DNA from: Stomorhina lunata
Taxonomy: Eukaryota > Arthropoda > Insecta > Diptera > Rhiniidae
Length of the DNA: 64,000 nt
NCBI GenBank assembly: GCA_933228675.1
Contig: OW121741.1
Coordinates: forward strand, 133,003,290 to 133,067,289
Direction of reading: 5' to 3'
Program-made: the position numbers and the translations under genes
Shown here: piece by piece, positions 1 to 13,675 of the stretch
Position numbering within the stretch: position 1 is the first letter of the stretch
Layout: each line of letters opens with the position of its first letter
Notes under the pieces: model-generated
What the model saw: only the letters and a program-made list of their open reading frames with translations
Databases searched by the model: none
What the model was told of the DNA's origin: nothing

Positions 1-240
1 TTTTATAGGAAATTTTTCAAAAAGTTCCTATTTTTATAGGAAATTTTTCAAAAATTTCCTATTTTTATAGAAAATTTTTCAAAGTTTTCCTATTTTTATA
101 GAAAGTTTTTCAAAATTTTCTCATTCTTATAGGAAATTTTTTTAAAATTTCTTATCTTCATGGAAGATTTTTCAAAAGTTTCTTATTTTCAAAAATTTCT
201 TATTTTTATACAAAAATTTTGAATAATTTCAAAAAAAAAT
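1..240 (-). repeat. Family A 31-bp minisatellite, minus orientation, left edge of window
   Basis: About eight degenerate units reading TTTTTATAGGAAATTTTTC then AAAAATTTCC, the reverse complement of the main family A unit. The array runs off the left window edge, so its full size is unknown. Units decay towards the right, with single-base changes and A/T run-length changes, and merge into unique AT-rich DNA near 240-290. Confidence 0.9.
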
Positions 241-1689
241 ATTTGAAAATTTTCTGATTTTCATTGGAATTATATCAAAAAATCCTTCCTAAGATAGAGG
301 GTTTGATATGTTTATTTACATCTTTTTAAAAATAAATGAATATTTAATTTTAAATTTCAAAATTATTATTGTAAATATAGAATATTTAATTAATTACCTT
401 CTAAAACTTTTTTATCATATTTAATTATTTCATTTAATAGAGTTACTTTTATAAAAAATTATTGTTTTTTTATTAAATTTTCAATTAAAGGCCGACTATT
501 AATTTCAATTAAATTTTATTAGATTTTTTATTACTCATAATTTTATAGTAAAATAAGTATTTTTAGTTTTTAATATATTCTATGATTATTAATATAAAAA
601 AATCTAGTCGCAATTAAACAAAAAACAAAATGAGCATTTAAATTAAAAAGAAAAAAAATTTATTAATTTAAATAAATCAACCATAATTATTAACAATTTG
701 TTTGTTAATTACAAAGAGAAAAAGATAAACTGCCTAATGATAAAAACATCCCGATCCTTTAAATCCTGAATCCAATCCAAATACTTTTCCCTGATAAGCA
801 AAACAAAAACCCCACCAAAAAAATATTTCACTTAATTTTCAGATTTAATTGAAAATTTATTTTCATATTTATTTAGTTTTATCCCAAATAAAAACAATTT
901 CAATTGTTTTCAATTATAACAAATAATAAACCAAAATTTAAATTAATAGAGAAAAAAAATTGGGAAAAAAACTTAAATAAATTGCATTTAAAATCAGCCT
1001 GATTAAATATTTATTTAGTTATTAGTTTGTAATTTTAGTTAAAAAACGCTTTTGTGAAATTTTTTTATAATTTTCATTAAAATTCATAATTTTGCTAAAT
1101 AAAATTGTTAAAATTGAATTTTTGCTTAAATTTATATTCAGCAAAAAAAAAACATTTTTTATAATTTTTTACATTGTCATTATTATAATTTTATATCATA
1201 GATAATTCCCATAAATATTTTATTTATTTTTATTAATTTTTTTATATGTTAAAATCTTCCCTTTAAGCTTTTGTGTAATCTCTTGATATTTTGTTAATCA
1301 TTTTGTAATATTTTTTTATTTGTTTATTTTTTTTATCTAGTTTAATTCATGTTTAATTTCCCACAAATACAAACACACTTACATTTACATATATACACTC
1401 AAACACTCACACAAACACAAATATTGAAAAAGCAATAATTTTAAATATTTTTTTTTTACTATAATTTTTAATTATGAAGAAAAAAGGAAACAATATTATT
1501 GTAATTACCATAGATTTAAAGTAATTATATTGATATTAATAAATAATAAAGAAAAATTATGAAAAAATACCCTATAAATAAATATTATGAATTATAAAAA
1601 ATTAATGAAAAAATGTGTTAATATTTAATATAAATCCAGGGAAAACAATGGGGCCAAAAGCACAAAAAATAGGACAAATAACTTAAAAA
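241..1689. other. AT-rich unique DNA, no gene seen
   Basis: Very AT-rich with long A and T runs and no open frame of coding character. A CA-rich stretch (ACAAACACACTT, CACTCACACAAACAC) lies at about 1365-1420. No RNA gene, promoter or repeat family is recognisable. Confidence 0.6.
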
Positions 1690-3317
1690 ATACTTTCTAC
1701 AAAATTAATTTTTTTTTTTAAATTTTCATAAAAAAAAAGAAATTTTTAAAAAATTTCCTTCAAAATTTTTTATAAAAATAATAAGTTTTTGAAAATTTTC
1801 AATAAAAATAAGAAATTTTTAAAAATTTACTATAAAAAAAGGAAATTTTTTACAAATTTCCTTTAAAAATAAGAATTTTTTGAAAAATATCATATAAAAA
1901 TAAGAAATTTTTGAAAAATTTCCCATAAAAATAAGAAACTTTTGAAAAATTTCCTATAAAACTAAGAAATTTATGAAAAATTTCCTATAAAAATAAGAAA
2001 TTTTTGAAAAATTTCCTATAAAATGAGAAATTTTTAAAAAATTTCCTATAAAAATAAGAAATTTTTGAAAAATTTCCTATAAAAATAAGAAATTTTTGAA
2101 AAATTTCCCATAAAAATAAGAAACTTTTGAAAAATTTCCTATAAAACTAAGAAATTTATGAAAAATTTCCTATAAAAATAAGAAATTTATGAAAAATTTC
2201 CTATAAAATAAGAAATTTATGAAAAATTTCCTATAAAATAAGAAATTTTTGAAAAATTTCCTATAAAAATAAGAAATTTTTGAAAAATTTCCTATAAAAA
2301 TAAGAAATTTTTGAAAATTTTCCTATAAAAATAAGAAATTTTTGAAAAATTTCCTATAAAAATAAGAAATTTTTGAAAAATTTCCTATAAAAATAAGAAA
2401 TTTTTGAAAAATTTCCTATAAAAATAAGAAATTTTTGAAAAATTTCCTATAAAAATAAGAAATTTTTGAAAAATTTCCTATAAAAAAAGGAAATTTTTGA
2501 AATATTTCCTATAAAAATAAGAAACTTTTGAAAAATTTCCTATCAAAATAAGAAACGTTTGAAAAATTTCCTATACAAATTAGAAATTTATGAAAAATTT
2601 TCATAAAAATAAGAAATTTATGAAAAATTTTCATAAAAATAAGAAATTTTTGAAAAATTTTCATAAAAATAAGAAATTTATGAAAAATTTCCTATAAAAA
2701 TTAGAAATTTTAAAAAAATTTCTTTTAAAAATAAGAAATTTTAAAAAATTTCCTATAAAAAAAGAAATTGTTAAAAAATGTCCTATCAAAATAAGAGATT
2801 TTTTAAAAATTTAAAAAAAAAAACGAAAAATTTTGAAAAATTTCCTATAAAAATAAGAAGCTTTTGAAAAATTTTCTATAAAAACAAGAAATTTCCTAAA
2901 AAGCAAGAATTTTTTAAAAAACTTCCTATAAAATTCTTATTTTTCTACAAATATTTTCTTTTTTAATTTCCCTTAAAAATAAGAAAATTTTGACTATATT
3001 CTTATAAAAATTTTAAAAATTTCTTGTAACAATAAAAAATGAAATATTAAATTTTTGAAAAATTAACTAAAAACTAAAAATTTTTGAAAAGTTTCCTATA
3101 AAATTAAAAAATTTTATAAAAACTTCCTATGAAAAGAAGAAATGTTTTAAAAATTTCCTATTAAAATAAGAAGTTTTTGAAAAATTTGTGATCAAAAAAT
3201 TAAATTCTTGAAAAATTTCCAATAAAAATGAGAATTTTTTTTTTTAAATTTCCGACAAAAACAAAAAATTTCCTAAAAAAAATTAAAAGATTAAAAATAC
3301 AGAATTTTTGAAAAGGA
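1690..3317 (+). repeat. Family A 31-bp minisatellite array, plus orientation
   Basis: Roughly 50 units of GAAATTTTTGAAAAATTTCC plus TATAAAAATAA. The centre (about 1900-2560) is well conserved and both ends decay. It has local higher-order structure: the run TTCCCATAAAAATAAGAAAC followed by an ACTAAG unit and a TTTATGAAAAAT unit occurs at about 1920 and again about 185 bp later (near six units). Confidence 0.93.
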
Positions 3318-3672
3318 ACCCATTTCTAGAAAAAATTTGACGATAGGAAGACATTTCTATAGAATAGTTGACGATAGGAAAACATTTCTATAGGAAAGTT
3401 GACGATAGGAAGACATTTTTATAGAAAGTTGACGATACGAAGACATTTCTATAGAAAAGTTGACGTGAGGAAGACATTTCTACAGAAAAAGTAACGATAG
3501 GAAGAAATATCTATAGAAAAATTGATGATAGGAAGACATTTCTATAGAAAATTTGACGATAGGAAGACATTTGCATAGAAAAGTTGGCGATATTAAGACA
3601 TTTCTATAGAAAAGTTGACGATAGGAAGACATTTCTATAGAAAAGTTGACGATAGAAAGACATTTCTGTAGA
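3318..3672 (+). repeat. Family B 31-bp minisatellite island inside family A
   Basis: About 11-12 units of GTTGACGATAGGAAGACAT plus TTCTATAGAAAA. Family A sequence lies directly on both sides. The GACATTT variant here is the one also seen at 22.6-23.0 kb, unlike the GACTTTA variant at 25-28 kb, so sub-variants are local. Confidence 0.93.
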
Positions 3673-3993
3673 TTTTCTATAAAAATAGAAGAATTTAGAA
3701 AAATTTCCTATAAAATAAAAAATTTTTGAAAAATTTCCATTAAAAATAAGAAATTTTTGAAAAATTTCCTATAAAAAAAATAAATTTTTGAAAAATTTCC
3801 TATAAAAAAAAATAAATTTTTGAAATATTTCCTATAAGAATAAGAAATTGTTGAAAATTTTCCAATAAAAATAATACAGTTTTTTAAAATGTCCTATAAA
3901 AATAAGAAATTTTTGAAAAATTTCCTTTAAAAATAAAAAGTTTTTGAAAAATTTCCTACAAAAATAAGAAATTATTGAAAAATTTTCTATAAA
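3673..3993 (+). repeat. Family A 31-bp minisatellite, plus orientation
   Basis: About ten units (TTTTTGAAAAATTTCCTATA with AAAATAAG spacers) between the family B island and the dispersed element that begins near 3994. Family A resumes after that element, which suggests the element landed in an existing array. Confidence 0.9.
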
Positions 3994-4649
3994 ACAAGTA
4001 AGAAAGCGCTATAGTCGGTCAAGCCCGACCATACTATACCTTTCACCACTAAGGTCAAAGGTGTTATTTTTCCTGTATAAAGACAAATATTTGCTAAATT
4101 TTGCCATCATACAAACATTTTTTTAAAACTTATATATTTAAGCTGTTTCCGTCATTTGGACTTATATGAGAGCTAGGGTCAAATGTGGACCGATTATCTC
4201 GAAATTTAGCAAATTGATTGCAATTGTTACAAAGAGTTTGTATGGGAGCTATGGTCAAATTTGGACCGATTTCAACGAAATTTGGTGCAGTTTACATAGG
4301 CAGTATTTTTTTTAAACTTCATGAAAAAATGTTGATATTTGTGGCCAATATATCAATTCCGGGAAGTGGGACCTATGGGAGGTACCATAAATAATGGACC
4401 GATTTTGACCCATTATTAAAAAAATTATCTGTGCCAAATTTCATCAAATTATCTTTAGAATTGCGACCTGTAGTTTGATTACAAGGTTTACAGGGGGGTC
4501 CAGCCGTCCAGCCGGCTAGACGGACGGACGGACATAGCTAAATCGACTCAGAAAGTGATTCTAAGCATATTGGTATACTTTCTATGCGTTACATACATCA
4601 GCACAAACTTATAATACCCTTTCCACCTATGGTGATGAAGGGTATAAAA
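3994..4649 (+). mobile_element. Dispersed non-autonomous repeat, complete-looking copy (E1)
   Basis: A GC-richer block of about 650 bp embedded in family A. It starts near CAAGTAAGAAAGCGCTATAG and TCGGTCAAGCCCGACCATAC and ends near CACAAACTTATAATACCC, then CCACCTATGGTGATGAAGGG and TATA. Internal landmarks are paired GGACCGATT motifs (4189, 4263, 4398), a GGACGGACGGACATAGC run, and AAATCGACTCAGAAAGTGAT. It has no open frame, so it is non-autonomous or a remnant. From general knowledge, repeats with this 3' end are widespread in fly genomes. I do not assign a class, because neither clear terminal inverted repeats nor a target duplication is visible. Confidence 0.75.
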
Positions 4650-4745
4650 AAGAAATTTTTGAAAAATTTCATATAAAAACAAGAAATTTGTAATAAATTT
4701 TCTATAAAAATTAGAAATTTTTGAAAAATTTCCTATATAGGAAAA
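4650..4745 (+). repeat. Family A remnant right of element E1
   Basis: Three units of TTTTTGAAAAATTTC with TATAAAAACAAG-type spacers directly follow the GGTATA end of the element, matching the array on its left side. Confidence 0.85.
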
Positions 4746-5754
4746 AACCTTGCCAAATGAAGTAATTGTTATGAAGGTTTGTATAAATATTCAATTATTT
4801 TGTCCTTAAATTTTTGTTTGTTTAAGATTTTATGATTCCAGAATTGACTTAAACTTTTGTTTCCAACAAGTTCTCTTTAACATCATTTAAATTTATTCTA
4901 TCCCTATTCAATTTTTAATCATACTTTAGAATTAAAATGTATAACATTGTCCCACATGTTGCAATAATTTAAATTTTCGACTGTAGTCATGTGTATTCAA
5001 AAAAAAGAATAAAATATCATTTTATTATAAAAATGTTCATGCATAAGAAAAATTGAAGCCAGAGAATCAAGAATGAAAACGTACGAAAATATGAGTCTTT
5101 CTTCCTACATGACTACATAAATATATTTTTAATATGAACATACTTTTTCGGGGATAGCAACAAATTGGCTGCAAGACTTTTTGTGACACTCCATACCGGG
5201 AGGGCAAGAGAAGAACGAACTTTTTAACGACTCTTGTTTGTCTGTTTGGACATTTCAAATATTTTCCTTCTTGTGGTCCTGCCTCGCCACTCCATAGCAA
5301 TTGTGAGGTAACAAAAAATTTAATAATACAATGTAATTGCTACCAGGCGCCATTTACCTTTTGGGCACAGGAAAAACACATTGTGCAATTTAATAGAATT
5401 TTTACGAACATTTTTTTTTACTTTCACAATTCAAACACTGTCCGTCCGTCGACGGGTCGGTCGTATTCATATAACGATAGAGATGTTAAAATACTCATAA
5501 AAATTCCCATAAAATTGTTACATTAAATTCTTTCGTATTTTTTTATGTTTTACGGAAAATATTGTAACATTTTTTAAACGCATCCTTCTTTACTTTTATT
5601 TAGAAACGGCAGTTTAAGTTTTAGTTTCATTTTAAATTCTATAAATTTGAAAGTAACCAGTGCTTAAGGGTATCCACTTTTTATTATGTGAGTGCGTGTA
5701 GGAGTAGCGCTACCCAGCAAACAATTTATAATGAATTCAATTTATAGATCTTCA
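4746..5754. other. Unique AT-rich DNA, no gene supported
   Basis: A mixed-composition stretch. Minus-strand positions 5067-5300 are open for 77 codons but show no recognisable domain and no promoter or splice context, so I do not call a gene. A GTCCGTCCGTCGACGGGTCG palindrome-like GC island lies at 5441-5460. Nothing else is recognisable. Confidence 0.5.
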
Positions 5755-7905
5755 GATAAAATTTTTTATCAAAAATTTTTCTATAGAAAAATTCTTTATC
5801 AAAAATTTTTCTATAAAAAATTTTTTTATCAAAAATTTTTCAATAGAAAATTTTTTTTATCAAACATTTTTCTATAGAAAATTTTGTTATCAAAAATTTC
5901 TCTATAGAAATTTTTTTTTATCAAAAATTTTTCTATAGAAATCTTTTTTCAAAAATTTTTCTATAGAAAATTTTTTTTATCAAAAATTTTTCTATAGAAA
6001 TTTTTTATCAAACATTTTTCTATAGAAATTTTTTATCAAACATTTTTCTATAGAAAATTTCTTTATCAAAAAAAAATTGCTTTTATAAGGAAAATCTTTT
6101 TATCAAAAATTTTTCTATAGAAAACTTTTTTTTCAAAAATTTTTCTATAGAAAATTTTTTTATCAAAAATTTTTCTATAGAAATTTTTTTTTATCAAAAA
6201 TTTTTCTATAGAAAATTTTTTTATCAAAAATTTTTCTATAGAAAATTTTTTTATCAAAAATTTTTCTATAGAAAATTTTTTTATCAAAAATTTTTCTATA
6301 GAAAATTTTTTTATCAAAAATTTTTCTACAGAAATTTTTTTTATCAAAAGTTTTTCTATAGAAAATTTTTTTATTTAAAATATTTTTATAGAAAATTTTT
6401 TTATCAAAAATTTTTCTATAGAAATTTTTTTTTATCAAAAATTTTTCTATAGAAAATTTTTTTATCAAAAATTTTTCTATAGAAAATTTTTTTATCAAAA
6501 ATTTTTCTATAGACAAATTTTTTATCAAAAATTTTTCTATAGAAAATTTTTCTATCAAAAATTTTTCTATAGAAAATTTTTCTATCAAAAATTTTTCTAT
6601 AGAAAATTTTTCTATCAAAAATTTTTCATAGAAAATTTTTTTTATCGAAAATTTTTCTATAGAAATTTTTTTTTTTTTATTAAAAATGTTTCTATAGAAA
6701 ATTTTTTTATTAAAAATTTTTCTATAGAAAATTCTTTTATCAAAAATTTTTCTATAGAATATCTTTTTTATCAAAAATTTTTCTATAGAATATTTTTTTA
6801 ATCAAAAATTTTTCTATAGAAAATTTTTTTATCAAATTTTTTTCGATAGAAAATTTTTTTATCGAAAATTTATTTATCAAAATTTTTTCTAAAGAATATT
6901 TGTTTAACAAAAATTTTTCTATAAGAATTTTTTTATTTTTTATCAAAATTGTTTCTATAGACAATTTTTATATCAAAAATTTTTCAATAGACAATTTTTA
7001 AATCAAAAATGTTTCTATAGACAATTTTTTTATCAAAAATTTTTCTATAAAAAATTTTTTTACCAAAAATTTTTCTATAGAAAATTTGTTATCAAAAATA
7101 AAAAATATTTTTATCAAAAATTTTTCCATGGAAATTTTCTATAGAAAATTTTTTTATCAAAAATTTTTCTATAGAAAATTTTTATTTATTTTTTTATTTA
7201 TTTTTATTTTATTAACAAAATTTCTATAGAAAATATTTTTATCAAAAATTTTTCTATAGAAAATTTTTTTATCCAAAGTTTTTATATAGAAAATTTTTTT
7301 ATCAAAAATTTTTCTATAGAAAATTTTTTATCAAAAATTTTTCTATAGAAAATGTTTTTCAAAGAAATTAATTTTAAGAAATTAATTTTAGTTGAACCAG
7401 ATTGGATTTGTATCAAAAATTTTTCTATAGAAAATTTTTTTATCAAAAATTTTTTTATCAAAAATTTTTCTATAGAAAATTTTTTTATCAAAAATTTTTC
7501 TATAGAAAATTTTTTTATCAAAAATTATTCTATAGAAAATTTTTTTATCAAAAATTTTTCTATAGAAAATTTTTTTATCAAAAATTTTTCTATAGAAAAT
7601 TTTTTTATCAAAAATTTTTCTATAGAAAATTTTTTTATCAAAAATTATTCTATAGAAAATTTTTTTATCAAAAATTTTTCTATAGAAAATTTTTTTATCA
7701 AAAATTTTTCTATAGAAAATTTTTTTAACAAAAATAAAAAATATTTTTGTCAAAAATTCTCTATGGAAAAGTTTTGATCAAAAATTTTTCTATTGAAAAT
7801 TTTTTATTAAAAATTTTTCTATAGAAATTTTTTTTATCAAAAATTTTTCTATAGAAAATTTTTTTATCAAAAATTTTTCTATAGAAAATTTTTTGGATCG
7901 AAAAT
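5755..7905 (+). repeat. Family C 30-bp minisatellite array
   Basis: About 70 units of TTTTTCTATAGAAAA plus TTTTTTTATCAAAAA. The period is exactly 30 bp in the most regular part (7400-7730). Because 30 is divisible by three, several frames on both strands stay open through many units and give low-complexity Phe/Lys/Ile/Tyr peptides, which are artefacts. A short non-repeat interruption occurs at 7353-7410. Some units carry TCTATCAAAAA or TTATCGAAAA variants. Confidence 0.95.
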
Positions 7906-9279
7906 ATCTAAGAAATATCTTAAAAAGTATAAAAATCTAAAATTGTTTAATAATAAAATCAATTCCTGTTTTGAAAAATATTTCCAATATTTACAAAAAT
8001 ATTTCCAATGTTTACAAAAATGATAGTGTCTTGGCAACAATGTTCGGGATTATTTTTCTTTGTTCTCTCGAACTATGTATTTTGTTGCTATTAATTGGAT
8101 TTTGATTTGTTTCTTGCCTATAATCATTTTGTCTTTCCTTTAACAAAGTGGCACCAACCAACTTTGTTAACATCCAAATTCAAACTGTAAGATTTTAAGA
8201 TTGTCACGAGTTTATTAATGACCGTGGTATTTACGAAAATTACAAAAATTCATCGGCTTCTGGTGGTATGGGCTGCCTACTCCATCCATCATTATAAATG
8301 CGGAATCAGTTTCAGACAAATGAAGTTATCTGATATTCCGATATATTTCGGAAAATTTTATAAAATACCTCATTTTTGAAATTTGTTTTATTAATATAAA
8401 AAGGCAGCATAAGAAGATAAACTATCGTCAGACAATCCGATAATCTGAGATATTGAAATATTGTCTGATAGTTTGATAAATTTCTGAAAAGATATCAAAA
8501 ATGTCTCTATATAACACTAAAATCAGACATCATTAAAATACTAATGAAATGACTATACCGATGGAGCTTTATTCAGATTGTCGGAAAGATGTCTGATAAA
8601 AAAAATTTTCTTTGATTACTGGGTATAAGTTTGTATGTGAGAATATCAGCTTGTCTATTTGCTCGGGTATATATGGTTTGAATAAGTGAAAAGAATTTCG
8701 TAAATATTAGGGTAATACAGACAAATTGAACTATAAATAATGTTAGAAACTTCTCCTACAAATTGCATTTACATAAGGCGTAATAGTTAAATTAGTATTA
8801 TTACCTTAGTTATTTGCCATTTCGCCACATTTATAAATTCTTTATTACCTTTGATATCAGCGCCACCCTATTTCTTTTCAAATTTGCATGTGTCTGCCCC
8901 CGTTGGCATATAGAGGTTTTGAACATTAAAAAAAAAGTAAAAGCAAATACACAAACTTTTATACTTTTCTGACAGGGTAAGAACTTTTTTTGAGGATGTT
9001 ACATTTATTTTTTTTTAAGTAACAAACTTTAAAGAAAGAAAAAGGTATTAAAAAAAGTTGAAGTATAAATATTACATAAAGTTTTTGATAGTTTTTTTCT
9101 CAATTTATATGATTTTAAGATCCTGTTTCCGATAAGAAAAACATTAAATAAATATTTATTAAGAAATTTCAAGTTGTTGCCACTTGTAGCTCTTCAAAAA
9201 GTAAAAATGTTATATTCTAACTATAAGAGGCTTAAAGGAATTTAAGATTTAATGTAGAAGCTAAAAGTTATGGGATCTT
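7906..9279. other. Unique region, no gene seen
   Basis: No convincing open frame. The stretch 8320-8610 repeats short motifs around TCTGATA, TCAGACA and CCGATA (for example at 8330, 8427, 8464 and 8591), which look like decayed short repeats. There is no RNA gene or promoter I can support. Confidence 0.5.
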
Positions 9280-12200
9280 TTTCTTTTTAAAAATTTCTGA
9301 TAAAAATTAGAAACTTTTCAAAAATTTCCTCTTAAAAAAAAGAAATTTTTAAAAAATTTTCTATAAAAATAAGAAATTTTTAAAAAATTTCCTAAAAAAA
9401 TAAGAAATTTTTAAAAAAATTTATATAAAATTAAGAAATTTTTGAAAAATTTCCTTAAAAAAATAAGAAATTTTTGAAAATTATCATATAAACATAAGAA
9501 ATTATCCTATAAAAAAAGGAATTTAAAAAAAATGTTATATAGGATTTTTTAACAAATTTTTGAAAAAATTAGTATAAAAATAAGAAAATTTTAAAAATTT
9601 GCCTATAAAAATAAGATAATTTTAAAAAATTTCCTATTAAAGAAAAACCTTTGAAGAATTTCCTACAAAAAAATTAAAAAAAAATCTGAAGAATTTTCAA
9701 AAAAAAGAAGAAATTTAAAAAAAAGTTCCTATAAAAATAAGAAATCTTTGAAAAATTTCTTATAAAAATAAGAAATTTAAAAACTTCCTATAAAAATATA
9801 AATTTTTTTTTTAAATTTCCTGTAACAATAAGAAATCTTTGAAAATTTTTTTTATATAAATAGGAAATTTTTGAAAATTTTCCTATAAAAATTTTTTTGA
9901 AAAATTTCCGATAAAAAGAAGAAATTTTTTAAAAATTTCCTACAAAAATAGGATTTTTTTGCAAAATTTCCTATAAAAATAGGAATTTTTTTTTAATTTG
10001 CCTATAAAAATAGGAAGTTTTCGCAAAATTTTCTATGAAAACAGGAAATTTTCGAAAAATTTCCTTTAAAAAATGAAACTTTTCAAAAATTTCCGATAAT
10101 TTTTGAAAAATTTTCTATAAAAATAAGAGATATTTGAAAAATTTCGTATAAAAATAAGAAATTTTTGAAAAATTTCCTATTAAAATAATAAATTTTTGAA
10201 AAGCTTCCTATGAAGATAAAACATTTTTCAAATATTTCCTATAAAAATAAGAATTTTTTGAAAAAGTTTCTATAAAAATAAGAAATTTTTGAAAAATTTT
10301 CTATAAAAAACAAAAATTCTTGAAAAAATAGGAAATTTTGAAAAATTTTCTTTAAAAATAAGATATTTTTAAAAAAATTCATATATCAAAAAAGAACTTT
10401 TGAAAAATTTCATACAAAAAATAAAATATTTTGAAGAATTTCCTAAAAAGAAGAAATTTTAAAAAAATTTACCATTCAAAATAACAAATTTTTAAAAAAT
10501 TTCCTGTAAAAATAAGAAATCTTTAAAAAATTTCCTATAAAAATAAGAAATTTTTGAAAAATTTCTTACAAAAATATGAAATTTTTAAAAATTTTCTTTA
10601 AAAATAAGAAATTTATTGAAAATATCCAATAAAAATAAGAAATTTTTTAAAAATTTTCATATAAAAACAAGAACTTTTGTAAAAATTTCTTATAAAAAAT
10701 AAAAAAAAATTGCTAAAAGTTCCTATAAAAATAAGAACTTTTGTAAAAATTTCTTATAAAAATAAGAAATTTTTTGAATGTTTCGTATAAAAACAAGAAA
10801 TTTTTGAAAAATTTCCTATAAAAGTATGAAATTTTTAAAAATTTTACTACAAAAATTTCCTATAAAAATAAGAAATTTTTGAAAAATTTCCTATAAAAAT
10901 AAAAAAAAAAAAAAAAAAAATTCATAAAAAAAAATAAGAATTTTCTAGAAAATTTCAAATTAACCATTTTTGAAAAATTTCTTATAAAAATAGGAAACTT
11001 TTGCAAAATTTTCTATAAAAATAGGAAAATTTGGCAAAATTTTCTATAAAAATAAGAAATTTTTGAAAATTTTCTTATAAAAATAAGAAATTTTTGAAAA
11101 ATTTCCTATAAAAATAAGAAATTTTTGAAAAATTTCCGATAATAATAAGAATTTTTGAAGAAGTTCCTAAAAAAATAAGAAATTTTTGAAAAATTTCCCT
11201 TAAAAATAAGAAATTTTTGAAAAATTTCGTATAAAAATAAAAACTTTTGAAAAATTTCCTACAAAAATAAGAAATTTTTGAAAAATTTCCTATAAAAATA
11301 AGAAATTTTTGAAAAATTTCCTATAAAAATAAGAAAATTTTAAAAAATTTCCTATAAAAATAAAATATTTATAAAAAATTTCCTATAAAAATAAGATATT
11401 TTGAAAAATTTCCTATAAAAATAAGAAATTTTTGAAAAGTTTCATATAAAAATAAGAAATTTTTGAAAATGTTCCTATAAAAATAAGAAATTTCTGAAAA
11501 ATTTCCTATAAAAATAAGAAATGTTTAAAAAATTTCCTATAAAAATAAGATATTTTTAAAAAATTTCCTATAAAAATAAGAAATTTTTGAAAAATTTTCT
11601 ATAAAAATAAGAAATTTTTGAAAAATTTCCTATAAAAATAAGAAATTTTTGAAAAGTTTCATATAAAATTAAGAAATTTTTGAAAAATTTCCTATAAAAA
11701 TAAGAAATTTTTGAAAAATTTCCTATAAAAATAAGAAATTTTTGAAAAATTTCCTATAAAAATAAGAAATTTTTGAAAAATTTCCTATCAAAATACGAAA
11801 TTTTTGAAAAATTTCCTATAAAAATAAGAAATTTTTGAAAAATTTCCTATAAAAATAAGACATTTAAAAAAAACTTCCGATAAAAATAAGAAAATTTTGA
11901 AGAAATTTCCTATAAAATAAGAAATGTTTGAAGAAATTTCTTACAAAATAAGAAATTTTAGAAAAATTTTCTATAAAAATAAGAAATTTTAGAAAAATTT
12001 CCTATACAAATAAGAAATTTTAGAAAAATTTCTCATAAAAATAAGAAATTTTTGAAAAAATTTCCTATACAAATAAGAAATTTTTGAAAAATCTCGTATA
12101 AAAATAAAAAATATTTAAATATTTCCTATAAAAATAAGAAATTTTTGAAAAATTACCAATAAAATTTAGAAATTTTTGAAAAATTTCCTTTAAAATTAAG

Positions 12201-12440
12201 AAATTTTTGAAAAATTTCCTATAAAAACAGGAAAATTTTGAAAAATTTCTTATAAAAATAGAAAATTTTTGAAAAATTTATTATAAAATAAGAAATTTGT
12301 AAAAAGTTCTTACAAAAATAAGAATTTTTTTTAAATTTTTCTAAAAAAATAAGAAATTTTATAATAAATTTCTATAAAAATAAAAAAATTTTGAAAAATT
12401 CTTTACAACAATATGGAGTTTTTGAAAAATTTTCTATTAT
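9280..12440 (+). repeat. Family A 31-bp minisatellite array, plus orientation
   Basis: About 100 units, strongly decayed from 9280 to about 11040 and much more uniform from 11040 to 11870 (TAAGAAATTTTTGAAAAATT plus TCCTATAAAAA). The gradient from degenerate edges to a uniform core is the usual pattern of unequal exchange acting most on the centre of an array. Confidence 0.93.
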
Positions 12441-13675
12441 CTATTTAAGAAACGGTATTTATTTTCGAACAACCCAATGTTGATAAACATTTAACTTATA
12501 CCTTCACTAGCTTTTACTTTACATTCGTTATATTTCTATTAATGTCTAGAAATTGTTAAACATTCTGAAAACCCCTCGAAATTTAGCCGACTTCAATTAA
12601 ACAATTAACCGCAACACGTGGCATGACTGTCATAATATTATGAACCACAATCTCTCCGTGAACTCCCCTACAACAAACACAACAAAAAAAAGTGACAACA
12701 ATTTAAATTTGTAACAACAACCGAAAGCGTTTAAAATAAATGATTTTTGGTTAAAATTTAGTATGACTGAGGCTGTTTTTATTAACACAATTTCAAAAAA
12801 AAAAAAATAGAGACACGCTTTAAACAGATTTTCAGCAACATTCACCGACAAATCCAAAAGCAAATCCACTATAGACTGAGAAGAAAAAAAATAAATAAAT
12901 GAAAAGTAAAGCAAAAGTCATAGTCATAGTAATAACATGAAATACGATGTCTTTTAAGCCGACATAAGCTGGTAAATTAATTTAAACTTTATTACTTGTT
13001 ACAATTACAAGCCATGTTAAATGGAATTTATTACAAAAATACGAAAAAAAAACCTCTAAAAGCTAAAAACCGAAAACATAAAAACCCCTTTAGTCATAAT
13101 AATTGCTTTTCCAACACATTTTCCAGACAAAGATTGAAACAATATTTAAGACAATCTCTCGCTTTATAACTCCTCATTTAACAGTTTTCTCCTTTTCAAC
13201 CCATGTTTTTCCCTGCTTTTTGTTTGGTTCCTTGGATTATTGACATGCATTTATGGGAATGGGTGTTATTTTCCTTTGGGTTTTCTATTTATTTTTTCAC
13301 TTATAAATTGTTCTACTCCCACGCTCAAGTGTTAAATTTTTCTTTATTTCTGTGTGATTTCTGTTGAAAAATGTTCAAATACCCTTTAGGCGCCTTTTGA
13401 CATCAGAGGTTTTTTTTCCGGAGTTTAAAACTAATAAAAAGAAATCATTTGGCACCCATATTCATGAAGGAAAGCCCTTGTCGTCAAAAAACATTAAAGA
13501 GGCTATACAACCAAAACATCCGAACAATCAACCAAACAACCATCCCGAATTATTTGTCTGCTTTCAAGGAAAATAGCAACAAAAAACGATAAAAAGACTC
13601 TCCATAAAAAGTCTATAAAAACTAAAGTGAAAAAGATTTTAATACAAAACAGTTAAATTTATTAACAAAAAAAAA
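12441..13675. other. Unique region, no gene supported
   Basis: Mixed AT-rich DNA. The open stretches at 12630-12914 (minus) and 13364-13576 (plus) give unrecognisable, low-complexity or compositionally poor peptides, and I see no splice or promoter context that would support them. Confidence 0.5.

Noticed and set aside
1690..3317. Telomeric or centromeric satellite identity for family A
   Set aside because: The arrays are small, interspersed with unique DNA, mixed in orientation, and adjacent to a coding exon, so a dispersed euchromatic minisatellite fits better.
5067..5300. 77-codon minus-strand open frame
   Set aside because: No recognisable features and no transcription or splice signals nearby.
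5692..7777. Phe/Lys/Ile-rich open frames on both strands
   Set aside because: Family C is a 30-bp repeat, so frames stay open for many units on both strands. The peptides are pure repeat translation.
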